A program made the translations under genes and the position numbers. A DNA stretch of 64,000 nucleotides, taken from contig NC_059399.1 of assembly GCF_905220565.1 (NCBI RefSeq), positions 17,166,501 through 17,230,500 of the forward strand, read 5' to 3'. This DNA is from Melitaea cinxia. Taxonomy: Eukaryota; Arthropoda; Insecta; Lepidoptera; Nymphalidae. How positions within the stretch are numbered: position 1 is the first letter of the stretch; every line of letters begins with the position of its first letter. Shown here piece after piece: positions 22,201 through 37,200 of the stretch. Below the pieces are notes generated by a model. That model ran no database searches and was not told the origin of the DNA. It worked only from the letters and a program-made list of their open reading frames with translations.

Positions 22201-25200
22201 AAGAAACGTCAAACGTTATGTATACGTTTGCTTTAAAAATAGTATCCTTTAAAAACATATTTTACCCGCCTTAATAAAAATGAGATCATGTTTCAGGATC
22301 GATTTATTCTCATTCAATTTCTCATTTTTTTTTTTAATTTCATCCGCCTATATAAGCTTTTGCTTTTGTTGCTTGGCTACCGACTTCGAAGTTTAAACAA
22401 CATATTTAAAAAGAAAAACAAAGATAGTAGATCTATTTTAGTGATAAGTTTTTCTGAATTCCACGCTGGTTAATAAAATGGCTGGCAATAAAAACATAAC
22501 ATAAAAATAAATTATTCCATAACTAACTTTTTTACATAATAGAGACATTTTGAACGTCTTAAAAATTATTTTTTAAAAAAAGGTTGTTTTATCCAGACTC
22601 TTCTTAAATCAATACTCTAAAATTTATTTTATATTTGCCACACCTTAAAAGCAATAATCGATCATTGAAGATCAGATAACAGAGACACATTAAGACGGTC
22701 AAAAGCAACGTCGCTTCTGATGCGAATTAATTCCTGCTAATCTTGGGAATAAATTTCACATATCTTTTGCAAAACAGTAATTTATAAGTACAATTAAAAA
22801 ACGAAATTTTGTGCGAATACTCTATATATCTATAATAATTGTGTTAGCTCGCTAACGAAAAAAAACCGACTTCAACTACAACTACATCGACAAGTAATAC
22901 AGCGTAAGTAGACAAAAGAAAAATAAACAAACGCACTAGTCGTCACTACGATTTTCGAGGGTTTCCCTTGATTTCTCTAGGATTCCATCACTGATACTAG
23001 CTTCCTTATCATGGTACTGGGATATATCCTTTCTAACAAAAAAAGAATTATCAAAATCGGTTCATAAACGACAAAGTTATCCCCGAACATCCATAAAAAA
23101 AATATACGGTCGAATTGAGTAACCTCCTCCTTTTTGAAGTCGGTAAAAAATAAAAGTAAAACTTCTTTACGCACGCTTGACTTGAGGAGTAAGCTGGTGA
23201 ATGCGTGACAAGAGCGTGACGAAATGTGTGATGGGGCGAGGCGAACGGAAGTTGAAAGGGAGATATAATTTAGTGAAGAAGTTACGTTTCCTAAGTTTTA
23301 TTTCAGTCGTTGGGTCTAAAAAACACTAGTTTTTTATGTTTGTTCGTAATCGTTAGAAAAAGTTTTGTATAAAAAATAACGAAGTTTTCACGAAAAAAAT
23401 TAAGGTACGAATTACACTGAGTCCGCTAGTTTATTATACTTATTCAACTTATATGACTAAGAAATTTCTTTAGATAATAGTTATTTTCAAAAGTATCCTT
23501 GCATTATACAAAAGAGAAAATGATAAGTCTAGAAAAATAATTTTTAACAAAAAAAAAACCGACTTCAAAAAGGAAACTAAAAAGTGAAAAATAAATTTAC
23601 TTAGTACAAAGTAATTCGTATTTTGATTTAGTTAATCAGAAATGATTAAATAAATATTTTATAATTTTGAAGTCGGTGCCAAGTAAAACAATAACTACTC
23701 TAGTATCTACTCGTAAGTTGTATTCAGTTTTCTTTCATAATTTGTTTCATTGACTATTAGTTTGAATACTTTTATTATTCTGTTATTGTTTTGAGATATC
23801 TAATAATATTTTTTTACTTGTTTGTTGTGTGTGTGTGTTGTTTGTATTTGTTATTGTAGCCAGGTTGTTGTAGTATTTACTTGGCACCAACTTCAAAATT
23901 ATAAAATATTTATTTAATCATTTCTGATTAACTAAATCAAAATACGAATTAATTTGTACTAAGTAAATTTATTTTTCACTTTTTAGTTTCCTTTTTGAAG
24001 TCGGTTTTTTTTTTGTTAAAAATTATTTTATTTTACAATTTTTAGTGATGGGTAGACCTAACAAGGATGCTTTTTCTGTTATGTCGGGGGTTCGGAAACA
24101 TACACAATACACAAGTACAAACACCCAGATCATGACAAACATCTTATATGGCCAATACAAATGTCTGTCGTGCGCGGGGATTGAACCCACTAACGCCAGC
24201 GCAACAGCCGGTGCTGTGACCGCTGCGCTAACGCGTCGACATACTATGAGTAAAGTTCGCTATCAGGTGTACGTAATAACAACCGGGACTGACAGCCTAG
24301 CGTGTTCTCCGAGGCTAGGTTGGGAGATCCACAAAGATTAACAACTAGACCGAAAATAAATATTTGTATAAACATAAATATCCACTCCGAGCGGGAATAG
24401 AACCCGCGACCGTCGGTGTTTAGGCGCCGCCGACACGGCACATGCACCATTATATCAAAGCGGTCGTCAAACAGCAAAAGGTAACTGCTGTAAATTGTTG
24501 AGAAATTCCCTCGAGTGTTTATGGGCTCCATCATCAAACCTGGTCCTGCGACACAGATGATCACACAGCAGGTAATTGCTATAAATCGTTGAAAAGTTCC
24601 CTCGACTATCTTTCATCTCCATCATCAGACTTTAATGGCACTTGTAACTCATATAGGTGCAAAGTTCTCATCAATAGAAACGAATTAAGTTCAAACAGCA
24701 GGTAATTGCTATAAGTCGTTGAAGAGTACCCTCGACTATCTTTCGTCTCCATCATCAGACTGAAATGCCACTTATAATTCATATATATGCAAAGTTCTCA
24801 TCAATAGAAACGAATTAAGTTCAAACAGCAGGTAATTGCTATAAATCGTTAAAGAGTTCCCTCGACTAACTTTTGTCTCCATCATCAGACTGTAATGGCA
24901 CTTATAACTCATACATATTCATATATATGCAAAGTTCTCATCAACAGAAACGAATTAAGTTCAAACAGCAGGTAATTGCTATAAATTGTTGAAGAGTTCC
25001 CTCGACTATCTTTCTTCTCCATCATCAGATCGACTCCAGACCTTTATTAAATAGTAGTGCTTTATAGTGCTTAATGAAAACATGATTAAAATTACTAGTC
25101 ACCCTTACGATTTTTGAAAGTTTCCCTCGATTTCTCTGGGATCCCATCATCAGATCCTGGTTTCCTTATCATGGTACCAAACTATGAATACCTCCTTTCC

Positions 25201-28200
25201 AACAAAAAAAGAATTATCAAAATCGGTTCATAAACGAAGAAGTTATCCCCGAACATACATAAAAAAAAAAAAAATATATATATACGGTCGAATTGAGTAA
25301 CCTCCTCCTTTTTTTGAAGTCGGTTAAAAATTCTAAAATAATTCATAACAAATCTGTCCCAAATCCACCGACAATCATCAAGTAAGTGGCAAGGTTAATG
25401 GCCTTATATTGAAATTTAAAATACATTGTTATCGATATTATAACATTCTAAGATATTTTATTGCATGTTTGAATATAACTCGCTGTCTCAATAAATATCG
25501 CTTGAAAAAATTTTTGCGAATCGATTCAATTTATGAGTTCGCTTTGTCATATTTAATTTTTCATACACAATATATAATAAAGAAAAAAATATAAAATTAT
25601 ATTATTTATCATGCAATATTTTTTCGTGGCAAAATTGATTTTACTGCCACTTGATGGCTAAACTTTAATTATAGACATTTATGTGTACTTTTAAGGCATT
25701 TTTTTAACTACACCGCCATTTTACGTCTGAGCTTAGATATTAAAATTGTAATTTAATGACATTTTATGGCACAATTTGTGGGACGTAATTATGGTATCTT
25801 TCAAATAGGTGGTATGGAAAAGAGGTCTGTACCCAGCAGAAGGATGTTACAAGCTGCAGTGGTAAGTATTGCAACTGATCATATTATAATAAAAATAGAA
25901 TGACATTATAACAGTATTGATTTTAATAGTGTTTACATAATTCTTTATGATACATATGATTTGAAGGTAACATAACATAAAAGGAGCCCTAATTAAATTA
26001 ACATACATATACGAGACGAAATAAAATTGATTTATATAATATTACGAATAGGTACGTAATGATTTCTGAGATGTGTTTTTGCGGAAGTGATATTAATCGT
26101 CTTTGACACTTACTGTAGGTGATGGGGGCTTTATTATTATTATTATTGTTATTATTTATATACAACTAGGACGGCAAAACAAGCGTACGCGATTATCGTA
26201 GCTTATAGACGCCTGCAACATCAGAAGCTCCGTCACCTCACTCACCACAAGAACACAACACTATTTAAGCCGAAGTATTATTACTTAGTTGTGATCTGCT
26301 TTAAGAGTGTACCCTACCTCAAATTGCTTATTTTCCACTCGGCAAGATGTCCATATCTTCCAAAATACTGAATATTTAAGTTTGAAATTTATGTATGGTA
26401 AAGTTTAGGACATAAACTATCTTTCATATGTTTCGAAAACACGATTCCATAAAATTTTCTCGATACAAAAAAATCGCAAAGTTACCTCTATTTTTGTATT
26501 AAAACCTTAATATCTCAGTAAATATAGAAGTTATGGACTTGAGATTAAGCATGGTAATTGAAATAAGTATGAAGAACATTTTATATGTTGCGTTTTTTAA
26601 AAAATAACTATTTGTAATGTTTGTGGGGAGAAAATACATATAATTCGCGGGATGAACAACCAAGCGCTCTCAATTATCATGTGTTTTTAGTATGGGTGAA
26701 ATCTGAATTCGAGCTGAGGTAGTGTAGCCCCTTAAGGTTCAGGTACTTCCCCACTCAGTCTGCTCCAGAATTTGAGCAGGATATATCCTGCTGATGCCTA
26801 TCTTAGTTTATATTAATTATTTATTTGCTTTTATTACTACAGCCGCGGATATGCTTTGGCTTGGTCAAGAATTCTCCTCTAAGCAGTTCTGCTTTCGTCT
26901 CCACACCAATAACTTCTACTTAGTAGACGTTTTTTTTTGGTATAGCAGGGGAACCCATTTACGGGTGATATCCAGGATGCCCGGGTAGGCATTCCTAGAC
27001 CGTTTGTCGGCTACAGCACTTGGGGGTGCAATACCGACCAAAATCCCTGCGGGAGCCTTCAGCCGCTTTATTTGGAGGGTCCCGGATCTGCTGGCAACAG
27101 GATCCCTCCAGCGACAAGCTGGCCTCGGCGAAAAGACCAGACTTCTCCTCCATGGGGACTGTCCGGTCTCTAGCAGGACCGGGTTCCCGCCCCGGCCCGA
27201 ACCGAAGCAGACCGACCCGAACCGAAGAAGACGGCCCGAAGTAGAGTATAGATATCCTAGCATCGTTAATTCTTATTACGTACACGACCCATCTTAGGCC
27301 GCCTTAATGTTCTTAATAAATTAGTTTTGTATTAATGTTATCTTAACGTAAATTTAGATTCCATGCATGTAACGTTTTTTATTTCTTTAATAAATCAAGA
27401 AAAAAAAACATGCTGTCTGGAAATACTGAATATTAATTTAATGAAAAAAAAAACTGAATTGCGACGACATTAAAAACATGTTAAGATTATTTTGCGAATT
27501 CTATTTGCATAATGATTTAACTTACAATGTTCATATCTAAATTGTTTGTTTTAAAATCAAAAATGTTCCAACTACTCGCTCCTATTCGATCGAGCTTTTA
27601 GCATTTGTTATTATTCTTTTATTTTTAGGATTGGTTAGATTAGGTTAGGTTATTATATCATGTCAAAAATTACCGTACCTTCCTATGCAAGTAAAGTTTA
27701 TGTACCTCGAATTTAACAATTATATTTCTTCACCAAATTTACAGTGATGGTACTATCTTGTCTATTATATCATACTAGCTTCTGACCGCGACTTCGTCCG
27801 CGTGGAATAGTAACTTGAAAAAAACCCGATTTTGAAACATTCTTCATTGGTGCTTCGTTCCTATTGATCTCAGCGTGATAATATAGCCTATAGCCTTCCT
27901 CGATATCTAACACTGAAAGAATTTTTCAAATCGGACCAATAGTTTCTGAGATTAGTGCGTTCAAACAAACAAACTCTTCAGCTTTATAATATTAGTATAG
28001 ATTAGGTCATTGTTTCTTTATAAATAAATGTCATAAAATAGCGTTTTTCAGTGATCATACCGCCCTTTGTACCTTATGATATTTTGTAAAAAATCAATTC
28101 GCTGTGTAATATTTCTGTTTTGGTGTACAATAAAGCGTATTGTTGTTGTTATGTTATTTATAGTAGCTCAGATATAAAACAACGCGGATGAGACCGGTAT

Positions 28201-31200
28201 AATATCCGCATAATTATGTAGATACCTTCAACATTAACTTTAAAAAATAACAAATACACTACGTAGTACATCTTACACGCATCACTGACTCATCAATAAT
28301 ATATTTAAAAAAAAAACTATTGGGTTTAATTACCATAATCGCCAAATGCTGATCCGTATATAAAAATATCAGTGACACTCTCAGACGGTTTGTGTCATGG
28401 TCGTGTAACTAATCCTTTGAAACATGCCTTGAATTATTGGTTAGGATTTAGCATTAAAACCTTTTTGATAAAAACATTTTTGTTATGTCCGTAATTAATG
28501 GTTTCCAAAATAATATAATTACTGGCACACTAAAAAATGGAGCAATAAACAATTTTAAAAAGTAAAACGAAAATGATTTTATTTTCATCGACTTATTACT
28601 ACTTTTCCAGATACAAAAATATTCAAACAAAAAAAAAACTTAAATAATTACATTGTACTAAATTATTATTTTTCTACGGCTTAAGGTTATCTTTAAATCC
28701 GCCTTCTGCTATTTGGTGCAGTTGCACAATTAATTTAAATAAATATACATACCTGTGTCCAACAATTGGATGTTAAAGGCTGGCAATCGTGATCGGATAT
28801 TTCGATGATTCACGCGATACGTCTCTAAATATTTTACTAAAAAGACTTTTATTCCTTAAAAAAAAAGTATGTAATTATTTAAAAAAAAAAAACAGAAAAA
28901 AATTAATCATTGCGCATACGATTTCCGTATTCCAATTTCATAATGGTCTTTATTCAAAAATGATATATTAAATGAATCATTATTAAAATGGGTAATGAAC
29001 TCACCGCGTATAAATTTATTAATTAGTTTTTCCTGTACAGGTCAAAGAGTAAATATTTTTTATTTATTTCTTGGCGTATTTTATTATTTAATATCATAAT
29101 TATATGTTATCAAATTACGTTGCGGTTAAATACTAAGTTCTGTTATTGTGTTCTTGTATTAAATTGTCTGTTTGTGAGGCTTAAGGCTTTTAAATGTCAT
29201 GCTACAATAAGAAGGAAATAGTAACAAATGCTAATCATATATTTTGTTTTTAATAGTAAAGAATATAAAAGTTTTATAAAGTTAAAAAATTAAAAAAAAA
29301 GTTCAGCTAGTAATATACAAATCAAGCTCGCAATATTTTTAATAAAATGGCCGTTCTCAACGTGACTTTAAATCCTTGGTCAGTAAGCATCAAGATGTAT
29401 TCGTGTGAATTCTCGCGAATTCCAACACCTTTTCGTGCAAGGAGGTGATATTAGCAATTCTGTTGCATCACGTGACGTGATGACATAAACTGAGGCTAAG
29501 TTATATTAGGAATAAGTTACTAATCATAGTTATTATACTGAGTTAGGGCAAAGCAGGAAATCTCCTGCTCAAATCTGGAATAGCCCGCCTGGGGAAGGAT
29601 TTCGAACTTAGAAGATCTCAGCTAAATAAGCTGCTTTGAAGCGGTGTTTTATTCCTGTGTTGAGTAGTAGATCCAGGGGAGAAGGGTCGTCAACGCGCTT
29701 GCGGTACTTCTGGTGTTGCAGGTGTCTGTCTATAAATTACGGGAATCGTTTATCATCAGGTGAGCCCTACGCTTGTACGCTGACTCAATTGTATAAAAAA
29801 GTTATCATCTAATATATAAAATTCTCGTGTCGTGGTGTTTGTATTTAAACTCCTCCGAAACGGCTTGACTGACTCTCATGAAATTTTGTGTGCATATTGG
29901 GTAGGTCTGAGAATCGAACAACATCTATTTTTCGTCCCCCTAAATGTTAAGGGTAGGCCACCCCTAATTTTTTTTTTAATTTTTAGATAAATGATTTATA
30001 TTTAATTTTTTTGTGATAAAACATTAAAAAATACATACAACCCTAAATTTTCAACCCTCTACGATCAACCCCTATTTTTAAATAGCGTTTAGCGGCAAGA
30101 CAACGTTTGCCGAGTCATATTAGTTCTTTTTTGAATAATAATTCTAATAATTATCATGAGTACAAACAAAATTATTTACCGTTTTCCTTATAAATAAGAG
30201 GGTGACTGTGTTTTTAAAATAAAGGAAAAAATGTATAAAATTCATACAGTCATAGGTCAAAATTTTGAAAATAAATTTTGGCTCTTCCATTTTTCAATAG
30301 CACACGTTTAAAAAATACAATAAATTCAATATCACTCCAACATATTGCATAATAAACACGATTAGAAAACGTTAAAATCTTATTTCAATTTTAATTTTAA
30401 TTAATAAAAAAGAATAATATTTTTTTCATGGACCATTTTGTTTAATATTATCTAATAGCTATTCGTCCAACACTTTTACTTTTTAACGAAGACCCGACAC
30501 GCGATGTCAATTCGAAGCGTGATAAACGTAAATTTCGGATTTCAAGGTGAAGGTCGTAATCATTATGACTTTATATTAAAATCAGGTATTCAAATAATAT
30601 GCTAAGCCAAATGACGATGATAATAACCTTGGTTGGGAGAAAAAAAATCGAAAATAAGTAATTTAAGTCCATCTGTATCCATTACATGCAGAATCGGTCG
30701 TAATTTTACAATGAATTTTTTACATAAATATCTACAGTAAAAACTGTGTAAGAGGTCTATTTATATACACACCCAAAAAATCCCGAGCATAATAATATTT
30801 TTGTAGATAGATAATTGAGTAGGAAAAAAATGTCTTATGATTTGAAACTTATGGTTAAACATATATTTCAGTGGTGTTCTGAATTCGTCCTATAATTAGT
30901 CTAAAGATAACTTTATGTATAATAAGACTAGCAATACCCGTGCGAATAACTTAAATAATCAATTAAATTAATTCGCACTAAATAAGCATAATATTTATCA
31001 CTCTACAAAATAACGGAAAAAGTTATACGTGAGCTGGTTTGAAATTGAACAGAAAATTTACCGACCGCCAATCATGTAGACGTTATATCTACATATATAA
31101 TTTTAATAATTAATTAATTTACAAAAAAAGCAATAACGAATTTTTTTGTTGCTGTCGCCGGTAGACCAAGCAATTGTCTATAAAATGATATATAATTTAT

Positions 31201-34200
31201 GTTGAATAATTGTGCGGATTTTTCTAAAAAGGGAGGGAAACATCTTAAACCTTAGCGCATTAATAGGTATGCGCATTTATAGCATATGAAACAACGCGGA
31301 TAAACTAAATTAAAATAACATTACATAAATATTTTCAGCTAAAAATTACTTAAATTGTATAAACATTACAAATGGATTTTGTATTTTTGTTAATATTTTT
31401 AAGTATTGAAAGAAAAATCGTACATCGTCTGTGACCAATGAATATGTATAATAAAACTACGACAGCAAATTTTATTATTTTATGTATTGTAAATTTTATA
31501 CACTAAAATTTAATGAATAAAAAAACTAGTTTGACACAAAATAAACCTATAAACACGATCATTTCATCAACTTCAGTACTCATAATTTCTCACAAAGCTA
31601 ATATTCTTTTGTACCTAATTATATCATTAAATCTCGACATATTGTCTTGTAAGACACATGCAGTTTTAGTACTCTCGAACAATGGGGACATTACGACACG
31701 GAGACGCAAAATTACAGACAAGTGAATTTGAAATGAAGATACCCAATCAACAGTAAAATCGTGGAATAAATATATAATGCCTAGTTAGGTAAACTGAATA
31801 TGTTTTATAAGTCAGAGAGGCTGTGATAATTATTACAACTACATAATTTTAGTAGCGTATAGACTAATTAATTTTTTTTGCATATTTGTAACATCCTGCT
31901 GTTTTTATTTGATACTTTTTTATACACCTAAGTCGGCTAAAAGCGTACGGCTCACCTGATGGTAAGCGATTATCGTAGCTTATATACGCCTGTAACACCA
32001 TAGTATTTAGCTGTGAGCTATATATGTAAATATACGATCGAATTGAGTAGGTAACCTCCTCCTTTTTTGAAGTCGGATAAAAATTGTGTCTAAATTTGAA
32101 ATATAATTATAATAAATGAATCGCTCGTCTTTATTATGAATTATTATCGATATATTAAAACCAACAAATCAATAAGTCCGGAAACGACAAAACATCATCT
32201 AATATACGAGTAAGTTGACATTTTCATGTTTAGGGTGTCCTCGGAATATTAAATTGATCTGTCAATAATAAATATCAAGAACAACGAAGCAATTTATAAT
32301 GCGATCTACGTCTTACATAGATTAAATGGTCTAGACAATTTAAAATAAATATATATCATCACTCATCATCAATTCAGCCTATCACAGTCCACTGCTGAAT
32401 ATAGGCCTAAACAGATTCGCGCCAAAATGGCGTGAACTCATGTGTGTTGCCATCACCACGCTGGGCGGGTTGGTGAGCGCAAGGCTGGCTTTGTCGCACC
32501 GAATACGCTGCTGCCCGTCTTCGGCCTGTGCCTATACCTATTTTAAAGCCAGTAGTTTAATGGTTATCCCACCATCGGTCAGCTTTTTAAGTTCCAAGCG
32601 GAACAAAAACTATATAAACATATACACCTACCTAGTTTTTGGTTTTTCAAGACCTAAAGATATCCGGAAAACTGTTCCCTAAATTCCGGCAATCCCTAAG
32701 GTCCTCTAATATTACAGATCTCAGGACGATAAAACCATTTAACATAAAGTGGCGCTTTATGCTCGATTGTCCGCCTTTTTAAATATAAAAAAGTTGAACA
32801 TTGTTTGTGATACAAATATTGATATAAATTATAAAAAAGTTTTGATATTCTCTTGCACTTTTCAAATAATTTCTTAACAAAAATTTAATTAGACTTCAAT
32901 GTTTCTTTTATATGTAGAAAAAGAACTTTGCTGAGCAGTAGGAAAATACAAGCAGAATTAATAACGAGTACTGTCGTTCTACTGCACAAAGTTATCAGTT
33001 CATCTCAACAGCGTATTTTATGACAGAATTATATAATACCTACATGCTTATATGCTTTAAGTCGGACAGTGTGCGCAGTTTGCGTAAACTTGACCGCACC
33101 TATTTGTGATAATTCACATTCACCTTGACTCAGATCAACACTTGGCCGCAGGATTACACATTCGTTTCGTAGAATTACAACTTTAATATTTAATTTAAGA
33201 AATATCCGGTCAAGTGCGAGTTGGTTATCATTTTTAATAATATTTTATTTTTATTTTTATCTGCATGTCAGTTGCCACAGTACATGCTTAAGGATAATAT
33301 TTTTAAGGATCCAAAGGTACGCATGCTTGTGGCATAAGCAGGGAAACGAGTGTCATAGCAATAGGATTCTATTGATACTTTTTGCACACAACAAAATAAA
33401 AGAGAAAAATAGCAGCAAATAAAAAGATCTTGCTGCAGCAAGAAATGTACGCACATATTCTGTGCCATGATTTAAAAACACGACGATTTAAAGTTAATAT
33501 CTATGAAACGCTAAAAAATAATCCATATCGTTAAATGAAGTCTTACATAGGTAATACGCACATTTTCAATTCAATCAATACAATATTGTACAGAGTGCCT
33601 TATAAAAAAAAAAAAAAATTAGTGTCACTCAAAAAAAATTACCAATTGTATAGCATAAACAAATGTGTACAGTAACCAAATGTAATAAACTCGAACAAAT
33701 TTGAAGGCCATTCGATAGGTTTTCAATTTTAAAAACATCTTTTTTTATGAAATTAAATGTTTTTAACACGTTCATACCTATACGTGATTAATGATAAAAT
33801 TGATATATGTAATTAAAGTCTATGCTTTTTTACATTCATATTGGTACACTAAAAAAAGCAGCTCAGGTTTTTCCCTATATCTATATAAATAAAATGATAA
33901 AGGCCTGCCGTTGTGCGCACATCACAAAAAAAAAAAATCATTATAAAAAAACTAAAATCTATCTAAACAATTAAGTCTTCTGTAAGTTTATTTATTTAAC
34001 TTCGAACCTTCGTAACCTAAATAAGTTATTGTAAAATAATAATTGTGTATCTTCATTAAACGTAATTTTTTTTTTACGTTTCAAAAACAACTATTGTGAA
34101 AAAAATATATTTTAGTAAAGTGTGTTTTCGTATCCGATGTTTTTGATGTATTTTTCATCCCTACATGAAATAAATGCATTGTTAATATACTCGTATTAAG

Positions 34201-37200
34201 CAAAGCGACAAAAATTGTGGGTATTGAGTACTACATTTTATCTTATTAATTTTTGAATTAATGAAAAAAAACGAAACAGATTCTGTTATTAATAAAACGT
34301 ATAAAGTACTAAATTAATAATAAAAATTATGATTTTCGTTTCTTTAAAGATTACAACGACATTTTTAAATCATGCAACTCTAACAGAAGGAAAAAATGAG
34401 ACAACGTTGACCAAAGAGTATTTATTACTTTATACTTTTCAATGGCGGCAAAACAAACTATTAATTTATATTGTTTAATATGAGTTGATCATCACACAAC
34501 CTGTTTAGTATTTTTTTGAATAATAAGAAGTATTAATTACATTATGTTTTTGTTACCATATTGTAATAATATATCTACGTTCTATTTGACCTTTGATGTA
34601 ACCCGGATAGGTCAATATAATCAATAAATAAAAAATGTGTTTCCCACAGTTATATTTTGTAATTATATAAAGTTCAATATAATAAAGGTGAAGCTGTTAA
34701 TATGATTATGTTAAAATCAGGACTTATTTATCTTTTTTTCCTATAGGTCTGTAGGCTTTCTTACAGATAAATGTTACGAATTTTATATTTTACTAGCTGT
34801 GCCCGCGGCTTCGCCCGCGTTGAAATTAGTGTGTCAAAAAGATTTTCCGGTAAACTTCCAGTGAAACTCTCCTCAAAATCGGCTTAGCCGTTCCGTAAAC
34901 CTTCCTCTTGCCAATGGTGAAACCGCATGAAAATCCGTTCTGTAGATTTCGAGCGAATCGATCACATACACTTTTGGGGACTTTGTTTTATAATATACTA
35001 ACTGTTGCCCGCGACTACATCCGCGTGGTTATGAAGATATGCATTACTATTAAGATGTTTAACGCAAATTATTTTTTTATTTCAGTCACTTGAAATGCTT
35101 ATAACTTTTTAAAAGGCACAATTTAGTATAATTTAATAGTTATTTTTATAAAACCTCTCTATACACAACATTTTTAGTTTTGTTTTCAGGCTGTATATGT
35201 TTCATACAAACTATCAACCCCAATTAAACCCCCTTAGCGGTGGAATATCGTAAAATTCGTTCTCAGCGGACATCTGCTAACTATAATCTACCTCCCTGCC
35301 AAATTTTATCTTTGTCCAACCTGGATGGATAGACCATCCAGCGGTTTTTGATTTCTCGTGAATCGTGAGTTATTTACCTTTCTCTTTTATATATATAGAT
35401 AACTATGCATTATTTGGACACCTTCTCACCATCTAAAGAGCGTACATTTTATATTTCAAGTCTCTTACTTCAAAAACATAGGACTTTCATACAAATTTCC
35501 AACCCCCGTTTTATCCCCTTAGGGTTCGAGTTTCGTAAAATCATCTCTTAGCGGATGTTTACGCCCTATAAGGAACCTACCTGCCAAATTTCAAGTTTGT
35601 AGCTGTTATAGTTTCGGAGATTTCGTGATGAGGGAGTCAACCTAACATCCCCCGTTTTAACCCCAAAAGGGAGTTGATTTCTAAAGATACATTATTTGGA
35701 CACCTTCTCATCATCTATGAGGCATACATTTTAAATTTCAAGTCTCTTACTTCAAAAACATGGGACTTTTACACAAACTTCCAACCCCCGTTTTACCCCT
35801 TTAGGGGTCGAATTTCGTAAAATCCGTTCTTAGCGGATGTCTACGCCCTATAAGGAGCCTTCCTGCCAAATTTCAAGTTTGTAAGTGTTATAGTTTCGGA
35901 GATTTCGTGATCAGTGAGTCAACCTACCATCCCCCGTTTTAACCCCAAAAGGGGGTTGATTTCTAGAGATACATTATTTGGACGCCTTCTCATCATCTAT
36001 AGAGCATACATTTTAAATTTCAAGTATTTTACTTCAAAAACATAGGACTTTCATACAAACTTGCAACCCCCGTTTTACCCCCTTAGGGGTTGAGTTTCGT
36101 AAAATCCGTTCTTAGCGGATGTCTACGTCCTATAAGGAGCCTACCTGCCAAATTTCAAGTTTGTAGGTGTAATAGTTTCGGAGATTTCGTGATGAGTGAG
36201 TGACCTTTCGCTTTTATATATATTAGAGAAAAAAAAATTATAAAAAATAATGCGTATTAAAATAATTATTAATAATATAATATATTACATTTATATTTCT
36301 AATATAAAGCTGAAAAGTTTATTTGTTTGTTTTGTTTGATTAAAGCGAGCGCCGCGTCGGCGGTGCCTAAACACCGACGGTCGCGCGCTTCGATTCCCGC
36401 TCGGAGTGGATATTTACTCGTATATATACAAATATATTTCCGGTCTGGTTGTTAGTCCTTGAGGGTAATCCCACCGTGCCTCGAAGAGCAATTTAAACTG
36501 TTGATCGTTACTCATAGTAGGGAATATATCCGCCAACTCGTATTGAAGTAGCGTGGTGGATTAAGCTCTGATCCTTCTACTACTTGAGGAAAGAGGCCTA
36601 TGCCCAGCAGTGGGATATTACAGGCTGAAGCACTCTTACTCGTACATTTGTTACAATCTATTTATTCACTGGCTTAATGATGATATGTATTAAAATAATA
36701 AGTATCAATTATGATATCTCTAGTTAACTACCGTGGTCTAGCGTGTGATGTGCTGCAATTGAAATAGCAGACTCCTTGAAAATTACAGAATTAAGGCGTT
36801 ACTAAAACGTAAAAATATTATTGAACTTCAAAAGTTTTTAGTATTTGTAATTATCAAAGTTCAAGATAGAAAAAATAAAAATAAAAATATACATTTATGC
36901 ATATATAATAACATACGGGAGTGTAAAAGTTATAATTTATCAAATATTTAAATGTTTATCATATAATAAAAAATGTTACAACCATAAAAATGTTAAGTTA
37001 AATTTGTCTTTCATTTCGAATAAAGGTTATTATTTATTAGTTTCGTGTAAAATACGATCAATGGCTTAACGACCATAAACGAGACATAAACCCAGAGAAA
37101 ATGTAATATAAATAATAAATAATATGCCATAAACTATAGCACGCATTTTTTATAAAAACCTGTATGAAGTCAAAAATAATAAGACTGTAGATTTTGTTTG

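Noticed and set aside
32440..32682. Plus-strand 80-codon frame
   Set aside because: It lies in an inverted family R repeat and has no domain or conserved start.
34793..36227. CRISPR-like regular repeats
   Set aside because: Units are 282 bp with no short repeat/unique spacer pattern, and the host is an insect; this is a tandem array inside a transposon.
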